Of a DNA stretch of 64,000 bases, positions 1 through 8,443 are shown piece after piece (the stretch's first letter is position 1; every line of letters starts with the position of its first letter). The stretch comes from JASLEW01 sp035544875 (GTDB lineage: Bacteria > Acidobacteriota > Thermoanaerobaculia > Multivoradales > UBA5704), in the NCBI GenBank assembly GCA_035544875.1, contig DASZZP010000038.1, forward strand, positions 62,001 through 126,000. Reading direction: 5' to 3'. The position numbers were made by a program, and so were the translations under genes. Below the pieces are notes generated by a model. The model worked only from the letters and a program-made list of their open reading frames with translations, did no database searches and was not told the origin of the DNA.

Positions 1-645
1 CATCCCTGGCACGGCGTGGCAATCGGCTCCGCGGCCCCGGCGGTGGTGACCGCCTACGTCGAGATCGTCCCCTCCGATGCCGTCAAGTACGAGATGGACA
101 AGACCACCGGCCATCTCAGGGTCGACCGCCCGCAGAAGTTCTCGAGCGTCTGCCCGACGCTCTACGGCTTCATCCCGCAGACCCTTTCCGGCGAGCGCGC
201 CGCCGAGCTCTCGCGGCGGCGCACCGGCCGCGAAGGGCTGAGCGGCGACGACGATCCGCTCGACATCTGTGTCTTTTCGGAGAAGTCGTTCTCGCATGGC
301 GACTTCCTGCTCGAGGCCCGGCCGATCGGCGGCCTGCGCGTGATCGATCAGGGCCAGGCGGACGACAAGATCGTCGCCGTCCTCGCGGGTGACATCACCT
401 TCGGGGAAATCGACGACGTCGCCGGGCTGCCGCGCCCGCTGCTCGACCGGCTCGAGCACTACTTCCTCACCTACAAGCTCTCGCCAGGCTCGCCGGCGGA
501 CAAGCAAGAGATCGAGATTGCCCAGATCTTCGGCCGCGACGAGGCGCACGAGGTCATCAGGCTCAGCCAAGCCGACTACCAGGCGGGCTTCGCCGAGCTG
601 CGCCGCGACCTTCTCGATGCCTTGCGCGACACGTTCGGGCCCTGA
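1..645 (+). CDS. ppa: Inorganic pyrophosphatase, 5' end cut by window
   Basis: Family I soluble pyrophosphatase, which hydrolyses pyrophosphate to phosphate in the cytosol and pulls biosynthetic reactions forward. The frame is open from base 1 and begins H-P-W-H-G-V, a stretch that follows the N-terminus in this family, so the real start lies off the window and the ATG at 16 is probably internal. The signature G-D-D-D-P-L-D-I-C-V (about 244-273) supplies the metal-binding aspartates. About 214 residues are visible, nearly the whole enzyme. The downstream neighbour is a palindromic element, not another gene, so this looks like the end of a transcription unit. Confidence 0.9.
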   Translation, partial: HPWHGVAIGSAAPAVVTAYVEIVPSDAVKYEMDKTTGHLRVDRPQKFSSVCPTLYGFIPQTLSGERAAELSRRRTGREGLSGDDDPLDICVFSEKSFSHGDFLLEARPIGGLRVIDQGQADDKIVAVLAGDITFGEIDDVAGLPRPLLDRLEHYFLTYKLSPGSPADKQEIEIAQIFGRDEAHEVIRLSQADYQAGFAELRRDLLDALRDTFGP

Positions 646-700
646 GCCCCCTCCGGCCTGACTCGTCCGGGGAGGAGAAGGGACGGCTGATGAGCGGGCC

Positions 701-802
701 GCGCCCTGAGCAGGGCCTCTCTCACTGCACCAGTTCGTTTGAGCCGGCGAGGAAGATCTGCGGGGGGCTGGATCGCGGTGAGTGAGGCCCTGCTCAGGGC
801 GC
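701..802. repeat. 102-bp inverted-repeat element
   Basis: Two 25-bp arms (701-725 and 778-802) are reverse complements with one mismatch; the outer 19 bases, GCGCCCTGAGCAGGGCCTC, match perfectly. The loop is 52 bases. Each arm is itself nearly palindromic (CCCTG-AGC-AGGG), a shape typical of REP-like elements. It sits between the pyrophosphatase stop and the start of the kinase gene. No T-tract follows, so it is not a classic intrinsic terminator, although it could slow polymerase or protect the 3' end of the upstream mRNA. Only one copy was noticed in the window. Confidence 0.7.
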
Positions 803-925
803 TCCGGCGGCAAGGGACGTCCACCTTCGCCAGATGAGCAGGACTCCTCCCAGTCCCGCTGGGGTTGCACGGTTGATGGAGAACTGTCGGCAGTAAGTGA
901 GACCCGGGTACGGTACGATGACGCG

Positions 926-2329
926 ATGAGCCTGATCGACGATCTGCGGCGCGTCCCCGTCTTGGCCGGCCTGAGCGAAGAGCAGCTCGGCTGGCTGGCC
1001 GCCAATCTCCGCGAGGTGCGCCTGGCGCCTGGCGAGGCGGCGGTCGAGGAGGGAGCGCCGGCCGACCGGATGATGGTCGTGCTCGACGGCGAGATCCAGC
1101 TGGCGCGGGAGAAGGGAACCGCTGACGGACGCCTCGGAGTGATCAAGACGGGCGACGTGAGCGGCATGCTTCCCTTCTCGCGCATGACCCATTTCACGGT
1201 CAGCGCTCGCGCCGTGGTCCCCTCGCGCGTCGGCTTCGTTGAGGCAACCCTGTTCCCGGAGATGCTGCGGCGTATCCCGGAGCTCGAACCGCGGCTGGTC
1301 GGGCTGCTCACCGACCGGGTGCGGGAGTCGACGCGGCAGGATCAGCAGCGCGAGAAGCTGATGGCGCTGGGAAAGCTATCGGCCGGCCTGGCGCACGAGC
1401 TCAACAACCCGGCGGCCGCGGTGCAACGAGCCGCCAGCGAGCTCGGCGAGCGGCTGGAGGCTCTGCGCCAGGCAGCGGTGGCGCTGGCCGGCTGCAGCCT
1501 GCAGCACGACGCCTTGAGTGCCGCCCTCGAGCTGCGGCAGGCCGCCGCCAGTCGCCAGGCGCAAGGCCCCGAGCCGGTCGATCCCGTGCTGCAGAGCGAT
1601 CGCGAAAGTGCTCTCGAGGAATGGCTCGAGGCCCACCGCGTCGAGCGCGCCTGGATCGTCGCCGGCACTCTCGCCTCCTATGGGATCGTCCCCGCCGATC
1701 TAGAGCCGCTGGCCGCCCGGCTTCCCGGCGACGGAGTCGCCTGCCTCCTAGTCTGGCTCGAGGCAGGCCTCGCCGCCGACGCGCTGCTCGGCGAGCTGCG
1801 GGCGGCGGCGCGCCGGATCTCCGAGCTGGTGACCGCGGTCAAGGCCTACTCGCACATGGACGAGGGCCAGGGCCGCACCGAGATCGACGTGCACCGCGAG
1901 CTCGACAGCGCGCTCACCATGCTGGCGCACAAGGCCCGCGCCAAGGGGGTCGCGGTCGAGCGCCTCTACACCCCGCAGCTGCCGCGCATCGAGGCCTTCG
2001 CCGGGGAGCTCAACCAGGTCTGGACCAACCTGCTCGACAATGCCTTCGATGCGGTCGAGCAGGAAGGCCGGGTCGCGATTCGCACCGCCCGCGAGAACGA
2101 CCGCCTGCTGGTCGAGATCCGCGACGACGGACCGGGCGTCCCGCCGGAGATCCAGGCGCGCATCTGGGAGCCCTTCTTCACCACCAAGGCGGTCGGCGAG
2201 GGGACCGGCCTCGGCCTCGACATCGCCCTGCGCATCGTGGTCCGCCGCCACGGCGGCACCCTCACTATGAGCTCGGTCCCCGGCGACACCCGCTTCGTGG
2301 TGCGCCTCCCGCTCGCCGCCGGAGGATGA
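926..2329 (+). CDS. Cyclic-nucleotide-binding-domain sensor histidine kinase
   Basis: Cytoplasmic sensor kinase of 467 residues. Residues about 10-130 form a cNMP-binding/Crp-like beta-barrel (L-A-P-G-E then V-V-L-D-G-E-I). The HisKA phospho-acceptor is H157 in L-S-A-G-L-A-H-E-L-N-N-P. A long helical insert separates it from the N box (E-L-N-Q-V-W-T-N-L-L-D-N) and the G boxes (D-D-G-P-G-V, G-T-G-L-G-L) of the HATPase. No membrane segment is seen. The open frame extends upstream to 782, but the ATG at 926 is chosen because the extra 48 residues are low-complexity and overlap the inverted repeat. No response regulator lies next to it, so its partner is unknown. Confidence 0.85.
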   Translation: MSLIDDLRRVPVLAGLSEEQLGWLAANLREVRLAPGEAAVEEGAPADRMMVVLDGEIQLAREKGTADGRLGVIKTGDVSGMLPFSRMTHFTVSARAVVPSRVGFVEATLFPEMLRRIPELEPRLVGLLTDRVRESTRQDQQREKLMALGKLSAGLAHELNNPAAAVQRAASELGERLEALRQAAVALAGCSLQHDALSAALELRQAAASRQAQGPEPVDPVLQSDRESALEEWLEAHRVERAWIVAGTLASYGIVPADLEPLAARLPGDGVACLLVWLEAGLAADALLGELRAAARRISELVTAVKAYSHMDEGQGRTEIDVHRELDSALTMLAHKARAKGVAVERLYTPQLPRIEAFAGELNQVWTNLLDNAFDAVEQEGRVAIRTARENDRLLVEIRDDGPGVPPEIQARIWEPFFTTKAVGEGTGLGLDIALRIVVRRHGGTLTMSSVPGDTRFVVRLPLAAGG

Positions 2330-2556
2330 CGTGGTCCGCGCGAGCTGTTCTTGGAGCACCTGGAGATGATCGAGAAGGCGACCGAGCTCGCCTGCCGGCG
2401 GCACTGCCTGTCGCAGTACTCTCTGTCGGATATTTCGTTCCTGACTAAATCGAGCGTCCCTCTCCCGCCGCCGGCCGCCCACTTCCCTTGTAGGGGTTCA
2501 CCGGCAGTGGCTGTGGTAGCCCCTGACCACCGACCCCGGAAAGGGACCGTATCTCT

Positions 2557-2667
2557 ATGTCTCTGCATGATTTACTCCGCCACCTGCGAGTGCTGTTCTC
2601 GCATCTTGCGGGCTGGAGTTCCGCCGCACAGCCCGACTCTGGCGGCGCAATGGACCCTGACGGCTAG
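2557..2667 (+). CDS. Small peptide gene, 36 residues, unknown function
   Basis: A 36-codon frame with a good ribosome-binding site (GGAAAGGGA at 2538-2546) before the ATG and a strong intrinsic terminator 27 bases after the stop. The product has an amphipathic N-terminal half (S-L-H-D-L-L-R-H-L-R-V-L-F) and a polar C-terminus ending G-G-A-M-D-P-D-G. There is no signal peptide or cysteine. It lies 132 bases before a TPR protein on the same strand. Ribosome-binding site, short frame and terminator together argue for a real mono-cistronic gene. Function is unknown; a signalling peptide for the neighbouring TPR protein is inference only. Confidence 0.6.
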   Translation: MSLHDLLRHLRVLFSHLAGWSSAAQPDSGGAMDPDG

Positions 2668-2694
2668 ACCTCCCTCGAGCTTCAGCCGTTTCCT

Positions 2695-2725
2695 GGCGCC
2701 GGTGCCGTGCCGGCGCCTCTTTTTT
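2695..2725 (+). terminator. Intrinsic terminator after the small peptide gene
   Basis: Perfect 8-bp stem GGCGCCGG/CCGGCGCC (2695-2702 and 2710-2717), 7-base loop, then TCTTTTTT. It would end the peptide transcript before the TPR gene, so that gene needs its own promoter within about 75 bases or depends on read-through. Confidence 0.85.
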
Positions 2726-2799
2726 CGTCCGTGGGTGTCACATAAATCAGTTCAGCGGTAACTGTACAAGTGATGGCTTCATCGTCCGGAGGGTAGGGA

Positions 2800-4158
2800 A
2801 TGCCCGAGCAGTGGCATCTGACGGAGGAGCTGTTTCGCCGCTTCCTGGAGCGCACGACGACCAGCCACGAGGGTAAGAAGATCCTGCGCCACCTCTTGCA
2901 CCGGTGCGACCGCTGCGCCGTCCTTGCAAGACGCGTCGCGCTCGAGGCGCACATCTTCCCCGAGCGCCAGAAGATCGATCTAGATCAACTTGCGCATGCA
3001 TTCAAAGACGCGATCGACTTCGGAACCAGCGCGGCCCGGCGCATCGCCCTGGAGAGGCTCGAGGGATGGGGACTCTGGTCCTACCTGGAACCGTTCTCCC
3101 CGGAAGAGCGAGCCTCGCTCGTGCGCTCGGATGCCGGCCTGCAGACTTGGGGTTTGCACCAGCGGTTGCTCGAAGCCAGCCAGGGATACATCAGGTCGGA
3201 CCCCGCCGAGGCAGTCGACATCCTGCAGTTGGCGGTCGAAGTCGCCGGCCGAATCGATCCCGAGACGGTCGCCGGCCAGGAAAGAAAGCAAGACCTCCTT
3301 GCAGAAGCCCTCGCCTCGCTCGCCAACGCGCAACGGATCGCTTCCGATTTCGAGGGCGCTCGAGCCTCGCTCAACGATGCGTGGCTGCACTATGGCGAAG
3401 GGACGGGCGATCCGCTGACCAAGGCCCACATCATCAACCTGGAGGCAAACTGGCTCCGGGATATGGGCGAGTTCGAGACGGCCGAAGCCGCGCTTCAAGA
3501 AGCCCTGGCGATCTACAAGAAGATCGACGATCCGCACCAGCAAGGGCGCATCCTGCTCAAGATGGGGGCAGCGATCGGTTACGTCGATCCTCCGAAGTGC
3601 ATTGCTCTCACGCGGGAAGCCCTGCGCCTCATCGACCGCGCGGTCGAGCCGCGGCTCGAGCTCTGCGCCCAGCACAACCTTGCCTGGTTCTTCGCCCAGG
3701 CTGGCGAGGGACAGCTCGCGCTCGACGTTCTGGATCGCGCCCGTCCGCTCTATCGCCAGTTCCCCGACCGCTATACCCAGCTTAGGCTTCACTGGCTGGA
3801 AGGAAAAATCGCCCGCAACCTGGGCCAGCTTGGAAGCGCACTCCACATCTTCCGCCTGCTCTGGGAACAGTTCCGTGCCCGCGATCTTCACCATGAGACC
3901 CTGCTGGTCTCGATCGATCTTGCCGAAACCTACGTGGCGCGCGGCGCCTTTGAACCTGCCGAAAAACTCGTGAGAGAAGTCTACCCGATCATGGCATCGT
4001 GGAAGCTGCACCGCCACGCTCTGGCTGCCTGGCTCGTGCTGCAAGAAGCGCTGGAGCTGCGCCAGATCGATGGTGTCTTCGATCGCCTGCAACTCTATTA
4101 CCGGCGTTACTGGAACAAGGCGGTCGAGTTCGGCGATCGCCAAGAATCTGGTCAGTGA
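2800..4158 (+). CDS. TPR protein with Cys/His N-terminal motif
   Basis: 452-residue soluble, all-helical protein. The N-terminus (residues about 1-60) contains H-L-L-H-R-C-D-R-C, which resembles the Cys-pair end of zf-HC2/anti-sigma-like modules, although a complete zinc site is not evident. Residues about 110-440 are degenerate TPR pairs, for example A-E-A-A-L-Q-E-A-L-A-I-Y followed by G-R-I-L-L-K-M-G. There are no membrane segments or enzymatic motifs. A ribosome-binding site (GGAGGGTAGGGA) precedes the ATG. The neighbour is a 36-codon peptide gene. Many peptide-binding receptors are TPR proteins of this size, which suggests a peptide- or protein-binding role, but nothing here proves it. 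Confidence 0.8.
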   Translation: MPEQWHLTEELFRRFLERTTTSHEGKKILRHLLHRCDRCAVLARRVALEAHIFPERQKIDLDQLAHAFKDAIDFGTSAARRIALERLEGWGLWSYLEPFSPEERASLVRSDAGLQTWGLHQRLLEASQGYIRSDPAEAVDILQLAVEVAGRIDPETVAGQERKQDLLAEALASLANAQRIASDFEGARASLNDAWLHYGEGTGDPLTKAHIINLEANWLRDMGEFETAEAALQEALAIYKKIDDPHQQGRILLKMGAAIGYVDPPKCIALTREALRLIDRAVEPRLELCAQHNLAWFFAQAGEGQLALDVLDRARPLYRQFPDRYTQLRLHWLEGKIARNLGQLGSALHIFRLLWEQFRARDLHHETLLVSIDLAETYVARGAFEPAEKLVREVYPIMASWKLHRHALAAWLVLQEALELRQIDGVFDRLQLYYRRYWNKAVEFGDRQESGQ

Positions 4159-5504
4159 TCGCGGAAGAGGTCGCCATATTTGAGCGGTTCGCCGTGCTCC
4201 CAGGGGCGGTAGCTGTTGCAGAAGTCGATGCGTTCGCCGAGCGGCGGATGGCTCGACCGCCAGAGCTTGTAGAGCAGGCTTGGCCGCGGGTAGCCGAGGT
4301 TCTCGTGCTGCAGCGCGACGAAAGCGGTCGCGGCGGCATGATTGTCGCGGGTCAGCTCGAGGCCGAAGCGGTCCGCCTCGTGCTCGAGGTGGCGCGAGAA
4401 GGCGAGCGCGAGCGGAGCGAAGAGCAGGAAGAACACCCCGAAGAACAGCGACAGCAGCGGCAGCGATGCCACGTCGGCAAGCTCGCCGAAGCCGAAGCGG
4501 GCACGCCAGCGGGCGATGAGGCCGCCGGCGGTGCGGTGGATGACATAGAGCCCCAGCAAGATGAGCGCCGCGGCGAAGACGATTCCCTGCAGCGTGTGGC
4601 CGAGCACGTAGTGCCCCATCTCGTGCCCCATTACGAAGAGCAGCGGCGAGCGGTCGAGCTTGGCGATGATGGTGTCCCAGAGCACGATGCGCTTGGTGTC
4701 GCCCAGCCCGCTCACATAGGCGTTGACCTCCTTGGTGTCGACGCTCTTGCGCACCTCGAAGACCCGGCTGCCCTCGATCCCCGCGCGACTGGCAAGGGCC
4801 AGGATCTGCGACTCGAGCTGCTTGTCCTTCATCGGGCCGAAGTCATTGAACAGCGGCTCGATCCAGATCGGGCTGACCAGCAGCAGGAAGACCAGGAACG
4901 GCACCGCGGCCAGCCCCGTGTAAAGCCACCAGCGGCGCGGGCTCTTGGCGAGCAGCAGGTACGGCACCCAGAGGAAGATCACGCCGCCGACGAGACCGAC
5001 CGCGAGTCCCTTGAGCGAGTCGGAAAACCATTTGGCGAAGGTCTGGTTCGAGAGCCCATAGTCGTGCTGGCGCACGAACCCCGCATAGTAGGCGAGCGGC
5101 CAGTCGAGCAAGTAGCTCACGAGGCTCCAGAAAACGAAGTAGAGCGCCACGACAAAGAACCACTTCCGGCCCAGGCGCTGCGCCCAGCCGCGCAGCCGGG
5201 CCGAGAACCCGGTGAATAGAAAGAGCGCCGGCACGGCGACGCCCCAGAGGACGTCGACCACCCACAGCACGTTGCCGGAACGGTGGTAGCGCGTCGCCTT
5301 CTCGTCCGGCTCGGGCACCGCGACCGGCGCGCTCGCCCTGCCGGCAGCCTGCGCGTCGGTGCTGCCGGCGGCTGGCGCCGGGCCGGCGGCGGCAAGCGGC
5401 CCCGCCGACAGCACCACCGCCTGAGCCGGCGGCGGAGCCAGGGCCCAGCTGGCCGGCAGGAGGACGACAGACTGGATGCAGGCAAGCCTCGTCAGGCGTT
5501 CCAT
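4152..5504 (-). CDS. Ste24/CAAX-type M48 zinc metalloprotease, membrane-bound
   Basis: 450-residue integral membrane protease. An N-terminal signal-like segment and an Ala/Pro-rich linker precede several membrane helices (about 78-98, 114-134, 165-185, 195-212). The zinc motif is H294-E-M-G-H298, and the third ligand lies in the later H-E-A-D-R-F-G-L-E-L-T. That spacing and the K-E-V-N-A-Y-V-S-G-L-G motif before it are typical of Ste24-type M48 peptidases, which cleave membrane or misfolded proteins. Its 3' end overlaps the convergent TPR gene by 7 bases. Substrates in bacteria are not well defined. Confidence 0.88.
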   Translation of the reverse strand: MERLTRLACIQSVVLLPASWALAPPPAQAVVLSAGPLAAAGPAPAAGSTDAQAAGRASAPVAVPEPDEKATRYHRSGNVLWVVDVLWGVAVPALFLFTGFSARLRGWAQRLGRKWFFVVALYFVFWSLVSYLLDWPLAYYAGFVRQHDYGLSNQTFAKWFSDSLKGLAVGLVGGVIFLWVPYLLLAKSPRRWWLYTGLAAVPFLVFLLLVSPIWIEPLFNDFGPMKDKQLESQILALASRAGIEGSRVFEVRKSVDTKEVNAYVSGLGDTKRIVLWDTIIAKLDRSPLLFVMGHEMGHYVLGHTLQGIVFAAALILLGLYVIHRTAGGLIARWRARFGFGELADVASLPLLSLFFGVFFLLFAPLALAFSRHLEHEADRFGLELTRDNHAAATAFVALQHENLGYPRPSLLYKLWRSSHPPLGERIDFCNSYRPWEHGEPLKYGDLFRDH

Positions 5505-5708
5505 GGCGGGGGCCTCCTCTCTCCCTCTCTAGCGGTCTCTGCCAACTCTACCCGTCTCTTCTCGTTCCTTGTCGTCCCTTCCTCCCCTTCCTCCCTCCTC
5601 GCCTTTCCTGCGCTCGCACCTTCATCCTACCCTCTCGCCCGGGCGCCGCCTCGCACCGGCCGAAAGCGCGGGTTCAGGAGCGGCGGCGCGCACCCGGTCG
5701 GAACGAGC

Positions 5709-8324
5709 TCAGGGAGCGGCAACCACCGACAGATCCGAGAATGCCCACGACCAGAGAGGGAAGGAAGCGTGACCGAGTCGATCGCGCCCCAGGCCCAGTG
5801 CCGCTGGCGCGGCACTTCCGGGAGCCAACGGCGTGCTCAGCCGCACCAGCGACGCTGCCGGCCCCGCCACCACCAGGCTCGCCACGGAGTCGCGTCGCTC
5901 GTAGCGCAGCCGCATGTGGACCCAGCGTTCGCCGCCGAGCGTCCAAGCCGTTTCGGAAGCGCCCTGTCGAGTCACGAGCAGCACGGCGCAGGCGCGGCTC
6001 GCCGCGCCGTCCCGGCCTCTCGTCGAGCCGCCGCCGCGCTCGTCCGGGCCACGCAGGGAGACCCGCGCCAGCTCCGAGCGATTCCCGTCTTGCAGCGTCA
6101 CCACGTCGTAGACCGCGTTGCTCTCCAGGTCGCCGGAGCGCAGGTCGAAGGCGACGTCCAACGACCCGGCGGCGGCGCTCGCAGCCGGCAGCGAGAAGGT
6201 GCGAAACGAGCGCCCCGGGCTCGGCTCGAAGAAGGCGCCGGGAAGGAGGCGCAGCAGCTCGCCCCCAGGCATCGATCTCTCCTGGCTCCGCCTTTGGCCC
6301 CGCCAGCCCTCTCGGATCTGCCGGCCCTCTAGGCCCTGCCCGGCGTCCTGGTCCCGCCGCCCCTCCCGCCCTTGCCACCGCTCGAGTCCCTCCCACCCCT
6401 CCAGCCCCGCGACCTGCCGGCGCAGGGCGGCCGCGGCCGGGTAGCCGCTGCCGGCCAGCTGGTCGAGCAGGCGCCGCGCCTGGCGCGGCTCTCCCGCCTC
6501 CCAGCTCTCGAGCATCGCCAGGTAGCGGTAGGCGTCGGCCAGACCGGTGTGCTCGGCGCGCTCGCTCGCGAGCGCCGATCGCGGCCCTTCCGATGGCGCT
6601 TCGGGGCGGGCGAAGCGGTGCCGAGGGTCGTTCCACTGCTCGGCGATCTCCTGCCAGGCCGCCCGCTCGCCGGCCTCGGGGTGCGGACCCAGGGCCAGAC
6701 GCCCTTGGAGGACGAGCGCGATGCCGGCGACCGCCAGCAGCCCGGTCCGCAGCACGAGCGGGCCGCGCAGCCGCAACAGCAGACAACAGGTGCCTGCCAG
6801 CAACGTCCCCATCAGGGTCAGGGTGAGCGCGACGCCCAGCGATCGCCGGACGCCGGGAAGACCGGCGAAGTAGTTGTGCAGGCGGCCGCCGAGGGCCGAC
6901 CGCAGCGCTCGCGCCCGGGCCTCGGCCGGGTCGTCCACGACCCCGCTCGCCCACCCCTCCGCCCCTCCCGACGAGGGGACGCCGCGCACCACCAGCGACA
7001 GGTCCTGGACCTGGCGCCAATAGAGATTGGCGACGAAGCATCCCCAGCCGCAGAGCGCGGCAAGTGCCACGATGAGCGCCCGCCGCCCCAGCCTCGAGCT
7101 CGGCGGGGCAGGCTGGATCGGCGAGACGGCTCGCCCCGCCGCGGCGAGATTGGCGAGGCCAATGGCGAGCAGCGGCACGCAGGAGGTCATCCGGCGGGCT
7201 CCAAATGAATGACCGCCCCACCAGTCGCGCACCGCGGCGCTGAGGTAGACCTCCACCGCCAGCACCGCGAGCGCCGCGATCCGCCAGTGCGGCGACAGCC
7301 GGCAGCGCCAGGGCAGCAGCAGCCCGGCCGCCGCCAGCGCAAAGAGCGGCGACCAGGTGAGCAGCCCGGAGTGGCCGGAAAGCAGGAAGTCGGCCAGGCG
7401 CGGCGCGGTCCAGCGCATGTACCCCTCGCCCTGCGGCACGGTCAGCCAGGAACCATACTCGAGGTGCCAGGCGTGAAGCTGCAGCGAGGCCACCACCGCG
7501 CCGCCAGCCGCCACCGCGGCCAGCAGCAGGGCCAGCCTCGGCAGGGCGCGGCGGCCGACGACGAGGAGGGGAGCCAGCGGCACCCAGAGGAGCAGCGCGA
7601 AGACCGCATCCTGCCAGCGCACCAGGAAGACCAGGCCGAGGGCCACCCCGGCCAGGAGCGCGCAGCCGACTGCCGCGCCGGGGTGGCGGCCAGCGCTTCG
7701 GTCCCAGGCGCACACCTCGCGCTCCAGCCAGAGCAAACACGCCACGAACAGGCAGGTGGCCAGAGCGCTTGGCAGGTGGGCCATGGTGTAGACCGCCGGT
7801 CCATAGACCGCCAGCGGCGTGGCGGCCAGCAGCGCCACCGTGGCCAGCAGCGCCAGGCGGGGGTCGCTCCCCGTGCTCTCCAGCAGGCGGACCAGGAAGC
7901 AAGCGATCCCCGCCAGGAAGGCGAGCGACAGCAGGTGGAGCGCGGCGAGCTGCGCCCGGCTCCAGCGCCGGACCACGGCTGGCGGCGCCGCCGCCGGGCG
8001 CAACGGCAGGGCAGCGACGTAGGCCGGCAGCCAGAGCGCCGCCGGGCCGATGCTGAAGGTGTTCTTGAGGCTGCCGGAGGGGACGGTCGCGGTGAGAAAG
8101 GTCTGCAGGTCGCGCGGCGTCAGCTGGGAGTGCAGCGCATCGTTGCGCAGGTCGAGGTCGCCGTCCTCCACCAGCGACGAGGCCTGCAGTAGGTAGTAGG
8201 TGTCGTCCCAGCCGGTCCGTGTGCGGACCTCGCCGAACCCCCAGGAAAACGCGAAGACCAGGGCGGTAACCTTCAGCGGGGCGCGCCACGCTTGGAGCGC
8301 GGGACAGCGGTCCAGGACCGACAC
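5709..8324 (-). CDS. Polytopic GT-C-like membrane protein with C-terminal soluble domain
   Basis: 871-residue protein. The first about 550 residues carry roughly a dozen hydrophobic helices and an early acidic segment (W-D-D-T-Y-Y-L, then D-G-D-L-D-L-R-N-D) placed like the DxD/ExD loop of GT-C membrane glycosyltransferases of the GT39/DUF2029 type. The C-terminal third is soluble. It includes a low-complexity Gly/Arg/Glu stretch (about 645-695) and then a beta-rich region like a jelly-roll/LamG fold. It may transfer sugar from a polyprenyl-phosphate donor to a cell-surface acceptor, but no acceptor gene lies nearby. The exact family is uncertain. Confidence 0.6.
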   Translation of the reverse strand: MSVLDRCPALQAWRAPLKVTALVFAFSWGFGEVRTRTGWDDTYYLLQASSLVEDGDLDLRNDALHSQLTPRDLQTFLTATVPSGSLKNTFSIGPAALWLPAYVAALPLRPAAAPPAVVRRWSRAQLAALHLLSLAFLAGIACFLVRLLESTGSDPRLALLATVALLAATPLAVYGPAVYTMAHLPSALATCLFVACLLWLEREVCAWDRSAGRHPGAAVGCALLAGVALGLVFLVRWQDAVFALLLWVPLAPLLVVGRRALPRLALLLAAVAAGGAVVASLQLHAWHLEYGSWLTVPQGEGYMRWTAPRLADFLLSGHSGLLTWSPLFALAAAGLLLPWRCRLSPHWRIAALAVLAVEVYLSAAVRDWWGGHSFGARRMTSCVPLLAIGLANLAAAGRAVSPIQPAPPSSRLGRRALIVALAALCGWGCFVANLYWRQVQDLSLVVRGVPSSGGAEGWASGVVDDPAEARARALRSALGGRLHNYFAGLPGVRRSLGVALTLTLMGTLLAGTCCLLLRLRGPLVLRTGLLAVAGIALVLQGRLALGPHPEAGERAAWQEIAEQWNDPRHRFARPEAPSEGPRSALASERAEHTGLADAYRYLAMLESWEAGEPRQARRLLDQLAGSGYPAAAALRRQVAGLEGWEGLERWQGREGRRDQDAGQGLEGRQIREGWRGQRRSQERSMPGGELLRLLPGAFFEPSPGRSFRTFSLPAASAAAGSLDVAFDLRSGDLESNAVYDVVTLQDGNRSELARVSLRGPDERGGGSTRGRDGAASRACAVLLVTRQGASETAWTLGGERWVHMRLRYERRDSVASLVVAGPAASLVRLSTPLAPGSAAPAALGLGRDRLGHASFPLWSWAFSDLSVVAAP

Positions 8325-8443
8325 GGCCGATCCTAGCCTACCGGCTCCTCTTCATCGCTCTCGCCCGGTGGTCGATCCTGTAGGAGCCGCCGGCCGCCGG
8401 GCCGAGCTCCCGGCGCACTCGCTGTCTAGCTTTGGCCCGTGGG

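Noticed and set aside
5674..8289. A second 871-codon frame on the same strand, overlapping the GT-C-like membrane protein
   Set aside because: It is an Arg/Gly/Ala/Pro-rich translation without helices or motifs and is the shadow of the real gene in GC-rich DNA.
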